Origin: an uncultured Thermoguttaceae bacterium | Lineage (GTDB): Bacteria; Planctomycetota; Planctomycetia; Pirellulales; Thermoguttaceae | Direction: 5' to 3' | Assembly: GCA_937951625.1 (NCBI GenBank) | Contig: CALFBP010000003.1 | Coordinates: 1 to 35,033, forward strand | DNA: 35,033 nt | Shown here: positions 23,202 to 31,839 of the stretch, one piece after another | Layout of the letters: each line of letters opens with the position of its first letter | Position numbering within the stretch: the first letter of the stretch is position 1 | Made by a program: the position numbers and the translations under genes | Notes under the pieces: generated by a model | The model's input: only the letters and a program-made list of their open reading frames with translations | Databases searched by the model: none | What the model was told of the DNA's origin: nothing

Positions 23202-24884
23202 CTAGCGCAGAGCAAGGCGTTTATACTTGCCGCGGCGATGGGCCAAGCGATCGGGGTCCTCGGCCAGCACCGACGCCTCGTAGGCCGCGAAATTGCCCTC
23301 GAACCACCGCGTCTTCCCGTTGCCTTCCATAATCAACAGGTGCGTCGCGATCCGGTCGAGGAAGAACCGGTCGTGGCTGATCACTAAGGCGCAGCCGGGA
23401 AAATCGATCAGCGCCTGCTCCAAGACGCGCAGCGTGGCCACATCGAGATCGTTCGTCGGTTCATCCAACAGCAGCAGGTTTCCTCCGCGGCGGAGCATTT
23501 TGGCCAGATGGATGCGGTTCCGCTCGCCGCCGGAGCATTGTCCTACCTTTTTCTGTTGCTGCGGCCCGCGGAAATTGAACCGCGAGACGTAGAGACGCGA
23601 GTTGACCGTCGTGCTGCCGAGTTGGAGCGTGTTCTGCCCGTCCGTGATTTCCTCGAAGATCGTCTTATCATCGTCTAAAGCATCGCGGTGCTGGTCCACA
23701 TAGGAAAGAACGACGCTGGGGCCAAGCTCGATCGTGCCCGAATCCGGTGTCTCCTGCCCCACGATCAAGCGAAACAGCGTGGTCTTGCCGGTGCCGTTGG
23801 GGCCAATCACGCCCACGATCGCGCCTCGGGGCACGCTGAAAGTGCAACGGTCAAGGATCGTGGTCCGTTGCCCGCCGATGACGTAGCTTTTGCATACCTC
23901 CTTCACTTCGAGGACCTTTTCTCCCAGCCGCGGCCCCGGGGCGATCTGGATGATCGCCTCGCTCTTGGAGTCGATCTCCTGAGCTGCCAATTGTTCGTAT
24001 GCCTTGATGCGGGCCTGATTCTTCTGCAATCGCCCTTGATGCGAATTGCGGATCCATTCCAATTCGCGCTGCAAGGTTTTCTGCCGCTGGGTCTCGCGCT
24101 TCTCGATTACCCGTAACAACTCCGCCTTTTGGGCTAACCAGGAGGAATAATTACCCTCGAACGGCAGTCCGCGGCCGTTTTCCAGCTCCAAAATCCAGCG
24201 GGTGATGTTATCGAGGAAGTAGCGGTCGTGGGTGACGATGATCACCGTGCCCGGATACTCGCGCAAGGCTTGCTCCAACCATTGGATCGTCTCGGCATCG
24301 AGGTGATTGGTCGGTTCGTCGAGCAATAACAGGTCGGGCTTCTCCAATAGGGCCATGCACAAGGCCACGCGGCGGCGCTCGCCGCCCGAGAGCTGTCCGA
24401 CGATGGCATCGTCGGGCGGGAGCACCAAGGCATCGGAGGCGATGTCCATGAGCCGGTCGATCTCCCAACCGTTGGTCGCGTCGATCTTCTCCTGAAGTTG
24501 GGCCAGCTCTTCCATGAGCTTGTCGAGGTCATCGTTGGGCCCCGGATCGGCCATGCGCGCGGAGACCTCGTTGAAGCGGTCGACCAGATCCTGGATCGGT
24601 TGCACCGCCGTGCGAAGGTTCTCACGCACGGTCTTTTCGAGGTCCAGCTCCGGCTCCTGGGCCACATAGCGGACGCGCATCCCCTTGGCCAGCGTGGCCG
24701 TACCGTCGATGTCCCGGTCCAAACCGGCCATGATCCGCAAAAGCGTCGACTTGCCAGCCCCGTTTTCCCCCACCACGCCGATTTTGGCGCCGTAATAGAA
24801 CGACAAACTGATGTCCCGAAGCACGACCTTGTCGCCATAGGTCTTGCTTACGTTCCGCATTTCGAAGATGAATTGGGGAGGCAT
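23202..24884 (-). CDS. ettA: Energy-dependent translational throttle protein EttA (ABC-F)
   Basis: The product has 560 residues, matching EttA (555 in E. coli), with two ABC domains and no membrane part. Domain 1: Walker A GENGAGKST (39-47), signature LSGGERR (165-171), Walker B ending DE (189-190). The linker holds the arm and P-site-tRNA interaction motif region (about 240-320) with the run GRLQKNQARIKAYEQL. Domain 2: Walker A GPNGTGKTT (361-369), signature CSGGERN (450-456), Walker B ending DE (474-475). EttA binds the ribosomal E site and gates the first elongation step according to ATP/ADP. The second signature has Cys where Leu is common. GAGGG lies 5 bases before the ATG. It stands alone, and no terminator was obvious. 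Confidence 0.93.
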   Translation of the reverse strand: MPPQFIFEMRNVSKTYGDKVVLRDISLSFYYGAKIGVVGENGAGKSTLLRIMAGLDRDIDGTATLAKGMRVRYVAQEPELDLEKTVRENLRTAVQPIQDLVDRFNEVSARMADPGPNDDLDKLMEELAQLQEKIDATNGWEIDRLMDIASDALVLPPDDAIVGQLSGGERRRVALCMALLEKPDLLLLDEPTNHLDAETIQWLEQALREYPGTVIIVTHDRYFLDNITRWILELENGRGLPFEGNYSSWLAQKAELLRVIEKRETQRQKTLQRELEWIRNSHQGRLQKNQARIKAYEQLAAQEIDSKSEAIIQIAPGPRLGEKVLEVKEVCKSYVIGGQRTTILDRCTFSVPRGAIVGVIGPNGTGKTTLFRLIVGQETPDSGTIELGPSVVLSYVDQHRDALDDDKTIFEEITDGQNTLQLGSTTVNSRLYVSRFNFRGPQQQKKVGQCSGGERNRIHLAKMLRRGGNLLLLDEPTNDLDVATLRVLEQALIDFPGCALVISHDRFFLDRIATHLLIMEGNGKTRWFEGNFAAYEASVLAEDPDRLAHRRGKYKRLALR

Positions 24885-25027
24885 CCGAGCCCTCGTACAT
24901 CAAAAAGAGCAGAAACTCCGCTTGGCCACTGCGGCGTGCGTTGCCCGCGACGGGCTCAATCCGCTCGCCGGGCGTGCAGCCAAGCGCCGCGCCATTTAAA
25001 GTTCAGACCAGGTTTCGATGGCGGTCG

Positions 25028-26851
25028 CTAACGCAGTTTCCATCGGTTACGGCCGGTGGCCGGGTTCTCGAAGGGACCAGGCGTGGGGTTCGATGCGTTT
25101 CGCCTTGCACCGAAAAAGTCCGAGTCGAGGCGAATCGGTTCGCCGCTGGGAAGCTCGTAAGGCAGATTGGCAATGGCTGTCTTGCCGAGCAGCTCCGTGG
25201 TGACCAGGGGGCGCTTCACGTCGCCTGTCCAGCCCGACTCCAGCGTCAGCTCCAAAAACGCCGAATCGCCTTGCAGGTCGAGCTTGAGGCCGGGATCCAC
25301 GTCCGCATGGACCACAGCGTTCTGCTCTCGGGCGGAAGGTTTCGCGTCGCGGAAAAAGACATTGCCCTCCAAAAGCATGGGCAAGCTGGCTTTGTCGTAG
25401 GCGTCCAGGCCCGTGCCCCCGACGAAAATGTTGTTGAAGAATCGGTCATCGCCGCCAACGATGTTGCGGAGCCCAGCCACTTCGGTGGAGTGGGCCGGAT
25501 GGAATGGCGTGGCGCGTTCGAGTTCGGGCTGCAACACGACGCGCCCGGCGATCAGATTGTGGGCATACGCCCCGCCCTCGGACATATCCAGAAGCGTCGT
25601 CGGCGACAGGAACACGTTGTGGTCCACCAGAAACGGCCCGTGATTGACCTCGACGAACAGGTCCTCCCACTGGTTTTCGTGGAAGAGATTGGCGGTAACG
25701 CGTGTGCCTTGGGCCATCCAATCAAGCCACAGGCCGCGGCAGGTGCGGAAAATGTGGTTGCGGCTGATTTCCGTGTCGATCGCGGCGTGGAACTTGATGC
25801 CCGCCATTTCCGCGCCCGTGAACGCCTGCCGCACGTGGATGTCGTGGATCGTATTGCCCGTCACCACGCAGAAGATCGGTCCCAAGCTGCCCACGATCCC
25901 CGCCTGCTCGCAGTGGGAAATGTGGTTGTTGCGGACCACGTGATGGCCGATCGTTTCCCGGTTCCAACCGTTCTTTAGCGCTCGTTCGATCGTCTTGACA
26001 TAACCTTCGGCTGTGTTGGCCGACGTATTGTCCCACTCGTCGCCGTACTTGCCCAGGGCGATTCCCGAGCACATCGAGTGGCTGATCACGTTGTTTTCGA
26101 TGATCCAACCTTTGCTCCAATGGGTGCCGATCAGGCCGATTTGTTCCGCGGTGGGCGGGGCCCAAGGGGTGGCCGCGTGACGCATCGTGAAACCGCGAAC
26201 CGTAATGAAATTCCTCCCCGGCTTGTCGGGATAGAACACCGTCTGACGCACGTTGATTTCCACAGGCTCCGCATTGGGATCGATGCCCGGGAATTGGGCC
26301 CAGATCGTCGTGTTCCGCTCGTCCACCTGAGCGAACCAGAGCGGCACCGGACCGGCCGCTTTGAGCACCTCGTCCAAAGCCGCGGCCTCGGCCAACCATT
26401 GGTCGCGGACATAGACCGCGCCGGTGTGGTGCTGGCGGCCCTTCGGGTTGAACCAGTCGCCGCGGATCACATCGCGATAGGGATTGAAGCTGCCGAAGAA
26501 GGAATTCGGCAAAGTCACCCTCCAGGCATCGCCCTGGACCTTTTGCCATCCGCGGATGATTTCCGAGCCCTTGATTTCAACCTTCTCGCCTGAAGCCGCC
26601 TGATACACAATCCGCTTGGCATCCGATTCGCCCCCGCGCGGCGGATTGACGCGCTCGCGGTATACGCCTTCATGGACGGTGATCACGTCACCCGGCTGGG
26701 CCAGCTCAGCCGCCCGCTGGATTGTCCGCAACGGCGCCGCCTGGGTGCCGGGATTCGCGTCGCTGCCGTCGGTGGCCACGTGGAACTCCCTAGCCTGGAC
26801 CGTAACCGTCAGACCGATCAGGGCCACCAAAGGGACCATCGTTGCTTTCAT
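25028..26851 (-). CDS. Secreted right-handed parallel beta-helix protein
   Basis: The product has 607 residues. MKATMVPLVALIGLTVTVQA is a signal peptide. FHVATDGSDANPGTQAAPLR and TIQRAAELAQPGDVITVHEGVY (residues 22-66) are the classic start of pectate-lyase-like, DUF1565-type parallel beta-helix proteins. The body (about 200-520) repeats short strands ending in NN, such as IIENNVISHS, VVRNNHISHC and ISRNHIFRTC, which are the asparagine-ladder turns. Family members are polysaccharide lyases, glycoside hydrolases or binding proteins; the catalytic residues cannot be fixed here. The start at 26851 is chosen over 26902 because GAGGGA lies 6 bases before it and the signal peptide follows. It is divergent from the heparinase gene, which suggests one glycan-degrading module. 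Confidence 0.86.
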   Translation of the reverse strand: MKATMVPLVALIGLTVTVQAREFHVATDGSDANPGTQAAPLRTIQRAAELAQPGDVITVHEGVYRERVNPPRGGESDAKRIVYQAASGEKVEIKGSEIIRGWQKVQGDAWRVTLPNSFFGSFNPYRDVIRGDWFNPKGRQHHTGAVYVRDQWLAEAAALDEVLKAAGPVPLWFAQVDERNTTIWAQFPGIDPNAEPVEINVRQTVFYPDKPGRNFITVRGFTMRHAATPWAPPTAEQIGLIGTHWSKGWIIENNVISHSMCSGIALGKYGDEWDNTSANTAEGYVKTIERALKNGWNRETIGHHVVRNNHISHCEQAGIVGSLGPIFCVVTGNTIHDIHVRQAFTGAEMAGIKFHAAIDTEISRNHIFRTCRGLWLDWMAQGTRVTANLFHENQWEDLFVEVNHGPFLVDHNVFLSPTTLLDMSEGGAYAHNLIAGRVVLQPELERATPFHPAHSTEVAGLRNIVGGDDRFFNNIFVGGTGLDAYDKASLPMLLEGNVFFRDAKPSAREQNAVVHADVDPGLKLDLQGDSAFLELTLESGWTGDVKRPLVTTELLGKTAIANLPYELPSGEPIRLDSDFFGARRNASNPTPGPFENPATGRNRWKLR

Positions 26852-26900
26852 GGTGTTCCCTCTTTTCCAAACTTCGCTACTGGAAGCCACTTGGCCCCTC

Positions 26901-26928
26901 ATTGTATCGCCAGCTACGTTGCCTGCAA
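26901..26928 (-). promoter_or_regulatory. Sigma70-like promoter of the beta-helix gene
   Basis: On the minus strand: TTGCAG (26928-26923), 16-base spacer, TACAAT (26906-26901), about 50 bases before the ATG at 26851. TTGCAG is also the -35 box proposed for the SIS operon. Confidence 0.55.
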
Positions 26929-27017
26929 CACGCCAATTCAGTGTGACAAGTTTTCGTCATCTCTTCTGACACGAGGAACGGTGATCGCACTTTGTCAGCG
27001 CAAGGGACCGTTGTGGC

Positions 27018-27046
27018 TTGACGGGGCCGCACGGCTGGCTCAAATT
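27018..27046 (+). promoter_or_regulatory. Possible promoter of the heparinase gene
   Basis: TTGACG (27018-27023), a 17-base spacer and a weak CAAATT (27041-27046) lie 62 bases before the start. The -35 is good, the -10 poor. Confidence 0.35.
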
Positions 27047-27108
27047 GGGACCAACTCAGGACAACTCTTTGGCGTGGCTTTGTTTTCCCGTTTGAGGAGG
27101 TCACCACG

Positions 27109-29727
27109 GTGATGCGAAGACAGATTCCGCTCCTTGCGGCGACGTGCCTTGCGATGGCCCAATGGGTTCTGCCTGCTTCGCCTGATCCGCCGAGCGGCTT
27201 CGGCGAACCGCTTTTCGATTGGTCGCCGTGGGAGCAATACCGCACTACGGTCAAGCACCCGGGTGTTACGATCAAAGCGGCCGATATCGCCCGGGCCAAG
27301 GAAAATATCAAACGTTACGTTTGGGCGAAAAACTATGCCGCCGCCGTCGAGAAAAACGCGCAACGCGACTTGGGACGCATCACGCCCGAGTTTCTCGCGG
27401 CGATGATACCTGAAACGACGCCGGGCGATCCGCTGTGGACGCCGTGCCCTTCCTGTCGCGAGCAGGGCAAGCCGGTGCATCCCCACGGGCTTTGGAGTTG
27501 GAGCGTGAACGATCCGGAGCACCTGAAATGCACTGTCTGCGGGACGGTTTTTCCCAATGACAAGTATCCGGAAGACACCGTGTTGAGAGCGAAGTGGCGC
27601 AAGCCGCAGGAGATCCGATTCTACGGGGGCGACACGTTCGTGTTGTTCGGCTACAAGCATGGCCGCCCCAGTTTCACGGCCAATATTCGCGCCCGCAAGG
27701 TCCGGTGGATCGCGGCCTACTGCCGAACGCTGGCCGAGGCCTTTGTGTTGACGGGCAAGCTGGAATACGCCCGCGCTTGCCGCGACGTGCTGTTGCGTTT
27801 TGCCGCTTGCTACCCCAACTGGCTGGTCCACGTGGGCTACGGCGAATATGCCGACATGGATCCGCGGATCGCCTCGCTGCACATCAGCAATTTGCCCGAG
27901 CCTGAACTTTGCTTCCCACCCAACAAGCCCGACCGGAAGCTGCACACCGGTTTTTGGACGGCGGGCCGGGCGGGCGGCGTGGGCATGGAATCGGCGTTCG
28001 TCCGAAACGTGGTCGAGGCCTACGATCTCACCTGCGAGGCCCGCGAGGCCGATGGTTCGCCGCTGTACACCGACGCACAGCGGCGCACCATCGAGCGCGA
28101 CCTGCTTCTGGAGAGCACGATCCTCATGGTTTGCGACAAACAGATCAACAACAAGTCGGTCAGCAACCGCACGGCGACGGCGCTGGTGGGAATGTGTGTA
28201 GGGCATCCAGGACTGGTGCGGTTCGGCCTGGAGGGATTTTATCGGACCGTCGATGGATGGTTCCTGCCCGACGGCACGACGTCCGAGTCGCCAGTCTACG
28301 GCTTGATGACGCTCGGCGGCATCTGGGACTTGGCCGAGGCATTCCTCGGTTACAGCGATCCGCCGGGATACCACGACCCAAACGGCAACCGGATCGACAA
28401 GCTGAATCTTTATCGCAACACGGCGTATGAGCGGGTGTGGGAGGGATTTTTCCGCGGATTGCAGGGAGACCTTACGTTTCCGCCCTACGCCGATTGTTCG
28501 CCTGGCGCACGTTTACCCGCCAACTTCATCGAATTGATGGTCGCCAATTACCCTGAACGACCCGAATATCTCGCCCTGCTCAGAGAAACGTTTTCGGGCT
28601 CGCCGATAAAACAACGGACGCCCCGGGGCGATGTGGCGCGGCAGGAGTTGCTGAAGGAAATCCCGGGATCGGACATCGCGATCTATGTTCGTGAGCCGGG
28701 CCTGGAGGAAAAGACAGCGGCCCCGCTCGTTTTGCCTGACTGGTGCCCGCCCGACCTGCGAATCGGCCACATGCGCACCGGCAAGGACGGTCGCGAGAGC
28801 CTGCTTCTGCTCAGTGCCAGCCATTGGGGCAACCATCACCACCTCGACAGCTTGAATCTCTACTATTGGAAGAACGGCCACGAGGTCCTCTCGGATTTGG
28901 GATACCTTTGGGACCATCCGAAGTCCCACATGACCCGGCGCACGGTGGCCCATCACACCGTGGTCCTCGATGAGAAGGACCAACTCACGGTGAATCGCGG
29001 CGGCGAGATCCTGTTTTTCAAAACTTCCCCGCAGGTGAAGGCGATGGAGGCCCAGTCCTCCGCCTACGCGGAGGCGAAGCTCTATCGCCGCACCTCGGCC
29101 GTGATCGACCACGGTGAAGGTCGCAACTACGTGGTGGACTTCTTCCGCGTGGAAGGCGGCAAGACGCAAGACTACGTGTACCACGCTTCCGCGAAAACTT
29201 GCGACATCGCGGATTTGAAACTGGCTGCGGATGGGAACGCGAAGCTTTACGACTTAGCCAACGTTCGGGTCGGCGACGGCGCCGGGATTTGGCGAGCCAC
29301 TTGGCAGTGCGGCCCTGGCTTGACCTGCACGGCTTGGAACGTCGGCCAGCAGGGCGAGCGAGCCTTCGTGGCCGACGGTTGGGGCCAGCGCGACTGGAAG
29401 AATTCCGACATCGGCGCGACGATTCCTTATGTGGTTCGCCGCTGCGAAGGAACCGGGCTGAAGACGTTCATCTCGGTGTTCGACGCCCACGCGGCCGGGA
29501 CGCCGCTGGTCCGCAGCGTCAACCTGCTCGACCCGGCGGGCGTGGTCGTCGTCGAAACAATCATGGGCCGGGATTATGTGATGTGCCACGCGGAGCAAGG
29601 CACGCTGGAAGTCCCCTTGCCAACGGGCATGCACCGCACCGAAGCCCATTTCGCGGTCGTTTCCGTCCAAGGCGACAAGATTGCTTGGACCGTGACGGAA
29701 CCCATGCCCGCTTCGTCGTCCCCATGA
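27109..29727 (+). CDS. Heparinase II/III family polysaccharide lyase
   Basis: The product is 872 residues with a hydrophobic N-terminus (PLLAATCLAMAQWVLPA), so secreted. C113-x2-C116 and C141-x2-C144 form a zinc-ribbon-like segment ending in FPNDKYP, before the alpha/alpha toroid (about 150-530). The heparinase II/III C-terminal beta-sandwich starts near 580: SASHWGNHHHLDSLNLYYW with a His triplet, VLSDLGYLWDHP and RRTVAHHTVVLDE are the known central motifs that hold active-site and metal residues. The enzyme would cleave acidic polysaccharides by beta-elimination; the specific polymer is unknown. GAGGAGG lies 8 bases before GTG at 27109 and 11 before ATG at 27112, so either could be the start. 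A GC hairpin (29718-29737) covers the stop. Confidence 0.9.
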   Translation: MMRRQIPLLAATCLAMAQWVLPASPDPPSGFGEPLFDWSPWEQYRTTVKHPGVTIKAADIARAKENIKRYVWAKNYAAAVEKNAQRDLGRITPEFLAAMIPETTPGDPLWTPCPSCREQGKPVHPHGLWSWSVNDPEHLKCTVCGTVFPNDKYPEDTVLRAKWRKPQEIRFYGGDTFVLFGYKHGRPSFTANIRARKVRWIAAYCRTLAEAFVLTGKLEYARACRDVLLRFAACYPNWLVHVGYGEYADMDPRIASLHISNLPEPELCFPPNKPDRKLHTGFWTAGRAGGVGMESAFVRNVVEAYDLTCEAREADGSPLYTDAQRRTIERDLLLESTILMVCDKQINNKSVSNRTATALVGMCVGHPGLVRFGLEGFYRTVDGWFLPDGTTSESPVYGLMTLGGIWDLAEAFLGYSDPPGYHDPNGNRIDKLNLYRNTAYERVWEGFFRGLQGDLTFPPYADCSPGARLPANFIELMVANYPERPEYLALLRETFSGSPIKQRTPRGDVARQELLKEIPGSDIAIYVREPGLEEKTAAPLVLPDWCPPDLRIGHMRTGKDGRESLLLLSASHWGNHHHLDSLNLYYWKNGHEVLSDLGYLWDHPKSHMTRRTVAHHTVVLDEKDQLTVNRGGEILFFKTSPQVKAMEAQSSAYAEAKLYRRTSAVIDHGEGRNYVVDFFRVEGGKTQDYVYHASAKTCDIADLKLAADGNAKLYDLANVRVGDGAGIWRATWQCGPGLTCTAWNVGQQGERAFVADGWGQRDWKNSDIGATIPYVVRRCEGTGLKTFISVFDAHAAGTPLVRSVNLLDPAGVVVVETIMGRDYVMCHAEQGTLEVPLPTGMHRTEAHFAVVSVQGDKIAWTVTEPMPASSSP

Positions 29728-29737
29728 CGATGGGGGC
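29718..29737 (+). terminator. GC-rich stem-loop at the heparinase stop
   Basis: GTCCCCAT (29718-29725), loop GACG, ATGGGGGC (29730-29737) form an 8-base stem with one G-T pair. The TGA stop is at 29725-29727. There is no T run. It separates two convergent genes and could stop transcription from both sides with Rho. Confidence 0.4.
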
Positions 29738-29739
29738 TT

Positions 29740-29778
29740 GCGGCCGTCAGGGATTGCGGCCGTCAGGGATTGCGGCCG
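29740..29778. repeat. 16-base tandem repeat at the 3' end of the phosphatase gene
   Basis: GCGGCCGTCAGGGATT occurs twice in tandem (29740-29755, 29756-29771), followed by a partial third copy GCGGCCG (29772-29778). Copy 2 and the partial copy hold the last codons and stop of the minus-strand phosphatase gene (ending 29763); copy 1 lies just beyond. This looks like a slippage duplication. Confidence 0.85.
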
Positions 29779-31460
29779 AAGGTCATGATCGTGATATCGT
29801 CGCTCTGGGAGCGGCCCGCCGCGTGCCGGCGGACGTCTTCCAAAAGCAATTTGCCCAATTTTTCCGCCTCCGGCGGGCCATTTTTGATCACCTCCATTAC
29901 GCGTTCAGTGGTGTAGAGGTCGCCGTTGACGTTCATGGCTTCCTCGACGCCGTCGGTGGTGATCACGACCATGTCACCCGGTTCGAGCGTTCGGGTCTCG
30001 GACTCATAAGGGTAGTCCTCCATCATCCCGATCGCCGGTCCGGCGATGTCTTGATTGAATTGTTCCAACGTGCCATTGGCCCTGCGGATGATCGGCGAGG
30101 CGTGGCCCGCGTTGGCCAACGTGACCGTGTGGTTCCGCGTATCGACGATGGCGAGAATAAAGGTCACGAACTTGCCCTCGATCTTCCCGTCGGACATATG
30201 GTTATTGATGGCCTGAATGGCCTCGACTACGTCGTGGACGTGCCGGATCGTGCTCTGCACGCAGCTTGACATCCGCGACATGATCAGTGCCCCGGGAACG
30301 CCCTTGCCAGCCACGTCGCCGAACGCGAGACAGATTTTTCCCTCGGGCAGGACGAAAAAGTCGTACATGTCGCCGCCCACGGCCTTGGCCGCATCGTACG
30401 AGGCGTAGAACTGATAGCCATCCACTTTGGGCAGCTCCGTCGGCAAGAGATTCCGCTGCACATTGCGGGCGATCTCCAGCTCGGCGTCCTGTTTCATCTT
30501 TTCGGCATAGGACTGGGCCAGCCGGGAATTCTCGTAGGCCAGCGCCGCTTGACCAGCCACCGCCATGAGCAGTTCCAAATCGTCGCTGGTGAACTGGCCC
30601 AACGGGTTCTGCGAGTCGATGCTCACGACACCCAGCGGCTCTCCGTCCAGCCCCAGCAAAGGTACGCACATCATGGAGCGGATCTTCAAGTCGGCGATCG
30701 ATTGGCTGCCGCTGAAGGCCTCGTCCGTGCTGGCATCCGCCGAGAGGATGCCCGCCTTGTCCTTCAGCACTTTGTTGAGAATGGTTCGGCTCAGTCGGAC
30801 CGTGGCGTCCTGGTCCTTTCGCCGGTGTCGCATGGCCCGGGGCACCATCTCGCCAGTGCGCTCGTCCTTCAACAGGATGCAGCCGCGATCGGCGTATTTG
30901 AAGATATTGAACAGGGTGTCGAGAATCTTCGGCAGCAAGGCCCCCAAGTCGATCGTTCCCGCCAGACTGTTGCTGATTTCGAGGACCGCCTTCAGTTTGG
31001 CCTGGGGATTCACGTCCAAGCCACCGAACCGGCCGCGGCCGAGAACTTCGCCGGTGATGGTGGCTTCGGTTTCGTCCCGAATGTCGATCTGGCCAGTGAT
31101 CAAGTCGGGCTTGGCCACGCGGCTGGGGGCAGCGCCGGCTGCGGAAGGGGTGGGGGCCGCGCTCGTCGGGTCGAGGAATCGGGCCTGAGCGTCGCCAAAG
31201 CGGATCATGTCGTTGTGCCGCAACTTGACCCGACCGTTGATCCGCTGTTGGTTCACGTAGGTTCCGTTGCGGCTACCGATGTCCTCCAAGAAGAACTCGC
31301 CGCCCTCGGCGTGGATCACCGCGTGTTTACCCGAGGCCGTCGGATGATTGATCGGAATGGGGTTTTCGGCCAGACGGCCGATCAGATTCGCGCCTTGCTT
31401 CAACTCGTATTCGATCGGCTTCTCCTGATAAAGGACTTGCAAACTCGCCATCGATCGCAT
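29763..31460 (-). CDS. FHA-GAF-PP2C (SpoIIE/RsbU-type) serine phosphatase
   Basis: The product has 565 residues. The FHA domain is at about 22-95 (LIGRLAENPIPINHP, DIGSRNGTYVNQQRI), a phosphothreonine-binding module. A Pro/Ala-rich linker spans 98-118. GAF is at about 155-310 (ILLKDERTG, SMMCVPLLG, GVVSIDSQNPLG). A coiled-coil connector follows (315-340). The PP2C/SpoIIE domain is at about 340-563. It contains VGGDMYDFF (D364), FGDVAGKGVPGAL (D382), TTDGVEEA (D503) and SDDITIM (D554-D555), which together are the metal-binding aspartates. This is a cytosolic signalling phosphatase that likely dephosphorylates a protein in a partner-switching or Ser/Thr-kinase pathway; the partner is not nearby. 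Two in-frame ATGs (31460 and 31451) are possible; neither has a clear SD. A good promoter is at 31539-31566. Confidence 0.92.
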   Translation of the reverse strand: MRSMASLQVLYQEKPIEYELKQGANLIGRLAENPIPINHPTASGKHAVIHAEGGEFFLEDIGSRNGTYVNQQRINGRVKLRHNDMIRFGDAQARFLDPTSAAPTPSAAGAAPSRVAKPDLITGQIDIRDETEATITGEVLGRGRFGGLDVNPQAKLKAVLEISNSLAGTIDLGALLPKILDTLFNIFKYADRGCILLKDERTGEMVPRAMRHRRKDQDATVRLSRTILNKVLKDKAGILSADASTDEAFSGSQSIADLKIRSMMCVPLLGLDGEPLGVVSIDSQNPLGQFTSDDLELLMAVAGQAALAYENSRLAQSYAEKMKQDAELEIARNVQRNLLPTELPKVDGYQFYASYDAAKAVGGDMYDFFVLPEGKICLAFGDVAGKGVPGALIMSRMSSCVQSTIRHVHDVVEAIQAINNHMSDGKIEGKFVTFILAIVDTRNHTVTLANAGHASPIIRRANGTLEQFNQDIAGPAIGMMEDYPYESETRTLEPGDMVVITTDGVEEAMNVNGDLYTTERVMEVIKNGPPEAEKLGKLLLEDVRRHAAGRSQSDDITIMTFGRNP

Positions 31461-31538
31461 TCCGTAGCTAAGGAGGCAGCACCCCGCCCTGGCCCAAACG
31501 CCCGTCGTGACGCCCTGCGTCGGCCCGTTTCGGCAATT

Positions 31539-31566
31539 ATTCTACCCCCTCAATGCGACCGGACAA
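31539..31566 (-). promoter_or_regulatory. Sigma70-like promoter of the phosphatase gene
   Basis: On the minus strand: TTGTCC (31566-31561), 16-base spacer, TAGAAT (31544-31539), 79 bases before the ATG at 31460. Confidence 0.55.
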
Positions 31567-31645
31567 TCCCTTCAATCTCTTTGAGGGTACCGCGTGTGAA
31601 CTTTGCGGCCCGAACGACTCGGGTGAATCCTCGCCGCACGCGGAC

Positions 31646-31674
31646 TTGCCAAGTGGTCCCACGGTAGCCACAAT
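31646..31674 (+). promoter_or_regulatory. Possible promoter of the cysteine hydrolase gene
   Basis: TTGCCA (31646-31651), 17-base spacer, CACAAT (31669-31674). The -35 is good, the -10 moderate, and the leader would be about 160 bases long. Confidence 0.3.
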
Positions 31675-31839
31675 GAGCATGTGGTCCGTTGAAACCACGT
31701 GGCGTGGACGCGCGCGGCGATGGGCCTATGCGCCGCGGGGACAAACTCTCTCAAGGACACCGGGCCGTCGAGGGTCGTTTGTTGCGCAGTCGGAGAAATG
31801 GGGCGCGGACTGGGAAATGGAACTGTTAGGTATCGCGAA

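Larger units (their letters stand above)
31461..31839. other. Divergent intergenic region before the Tat-secreted hydrolase
   Basis: The gap has 379 bases with two opposite promoters: 31539-31566 (minus) for the phosphatase and a weaker plus-strand one at 31646-31674 (TTGCCA, 17 bases, CACAAT). AGGAGG at 31471-31476 lies on the plus strand but no start codon follows at SD distance. A 96-codon open frame (31553-31843) is not convincing. Confidence 0.5.

Noticed and set aside
24941-25978. 345-codon open frame on the plus strand
   Set aside because: It is antisense to the beta-helix gene and shows no recognisable motif.
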